DNA of 24,173 nt, from contig CALVMF010000007.1 in the NCBI GenBank assembly GCA_944342125.1, positions 1-24,173 on the forward strand, read 5' to 3'. The notes beneath the pieces were generated by a model. The model saw nothing but the letters and a program-made list of their open reading frames with translations, was not told where the DNA came from and did no database searches. Shown piece after piece: positions 23,678 to 24,173 of this stretch. The stretch's first letter is position 1. Each line of letters begins with the position of its first letter. The position numbers and the translations under genes were made by a program. The DNA comes from an uncultured Bacilli bacterium (GTDB taxonomy: Bacteria > Bacillota_I > Bacilli_A > RFN20 > CAG-826).

Positions 23678-24104
23678 AAACCAATGAGAAATCTATTATC
23701 TTATGTAATTATTATGTGCATTTTATTTGCAACGCAAGGAATGATAACAGTGAAAAAAGACCAGACACTTTTTTCAATAAGTCAACAAGAACTTTGGACA
23801 AGTTCATGGACATCGGCAATTCATAATTGACATCCTTGCCCCTAATTAAAATCATGAAGCAATGCTCAAGATTTTGTGTTGGGTATCGTTTTTCTAGTAG
23901 GACAAAAAAATTAAAAAATCGATCGGCTCGAACCTATTTTCATCTACTAGCAAAACAATAATTTTGGATGTTTATAAAATCTTATTTTTTGAAGTTACTT
24001 TTTTAATTAACTACAAGAATTTTAGAAAATTTCTATACATAATGTGTCATGCTATTAATAAAATACGATAATCTATAAGCAATAAAATTCCATATCATAA
24101 AATA
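23678..24104. other. Gene-free spacer
   Basis: No reading frame here has a ribosome site and a recognisable domain. CTAGTAG (23894-23900) and CTACTAG (23944-23950) form a weak inverted repeat. Nothing else is supported. Confidence 0.5.
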
Positions 24105-24173
24105 CTAAATACCGCTAAGAGGAATGACATAAACATCTTTATCCAATGGATAAACAGAATCGGTATTACATAT
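24105..24173 (-). CDS. Third DUF4143 ATPase, partial (only the C-terminus in the window)
   Basis: The last 22 codons read ICNTDSVYPLDKDVYVIPLS plus G-I and stop at TAG (24105-24107). They align with the ending of the intact ATPase at 18070 (ICNTPSVYKVNDDTYAVNIS plus V-I). Identity is clear in ICNT-SVY and the D-YV pattern. The gene continues beyond the right edge on the same strand, so its integrity is not known. Confidence 0.65.
   Translation of the reverse strand: MCNTDSVYPLDKDVYVIPLSGI

Noticed and set aside
23684..23830. 48-codon plus-strand frame divergent from the antitoxin, with one hydrophobic segment, considered as a small toxin
   Set aside because: It has no ribosome site and no resemblance to known toxins, and it starts beside the antitoxin promoter.
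1..24173. CRISPR array, tRNA or rRNA genes
   Set aside because: I saw no regularly spaced long repeats with unique spacers and no tRNA or rRNA sequence on either strand.

Overview
The window is AT-rich DNA (neutral stretches below 30% G+C). Its genes use the standard code: every Trp in the intact genes is TGG, and the one TGA stop, ending the U32 gene, overlaps the next start. It has many Cys-anchored lipoproteins, Shine-Dalgarno leaders, a perfect CcpA-type cre site and a coenzyme A disulfide reductase-rhodanese fusion. Together these point to a low-GC Bacillota, probably a gut-type member of Bacilli/Erysipelotrichia or a Mollicutes-like relative. I cannot name the species.

Region 1 (1-7134, minus strand) is a tight five-gene operon. 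In order of transcription it encodes an SGNH/DUF4886 lipoprotein, a 610-aa lipoprotein with three copies of a binding-protein-like module, a 254-aa lipoprotein with one copy, an 807-aa polytopic membrane protein with an extracytoplasmic alpha/beta hydrolase, and malic enzyme (cut by the left edge). Gaps are 11-14 bp. The only visible promoter has a perfect cre site between -35 and -10, so the operon looks glucose-repressed. A LysR regulator is divergent from it.

Region 2 (7174-10123) holds the LysR gene, a Fic-domain gene with a C-terminal winged helix and a striking operator at its promoter (probably leaderless), and a FabG-like reductase with a clear terminator.

Region 3 (10125-16868) has a probable IS66 TnpB remnant, a pair of small paralogous lipoproteins, the CoA-disulfide reductase/rhodanese fusion, a three-gene operon (U32 peptidase-family protein, DASS-type permease, stand-alone chorismate mutase), and a cyclophilin-like lipoprotein.

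Region 4 (about 16940-24173) is a decaying accessory zone. It contains an EamA/GNAT deletion fusion, three AAA/DUF4143 ATPase genes in different states (intact; broken by an ochre codon and a frameshift; cut by the right edge), the C-terminal stub of an IS30-like transposase, short inverted repeats, a large lipoprotein with a strong terminator, and an orphan RelB/DinJ antitoxin of higher G+C. The most original material is the cre-controlled surface operon with its tandem binding-protein-like modules. The operator/leaderless arrangement of the Fic gene comes second.
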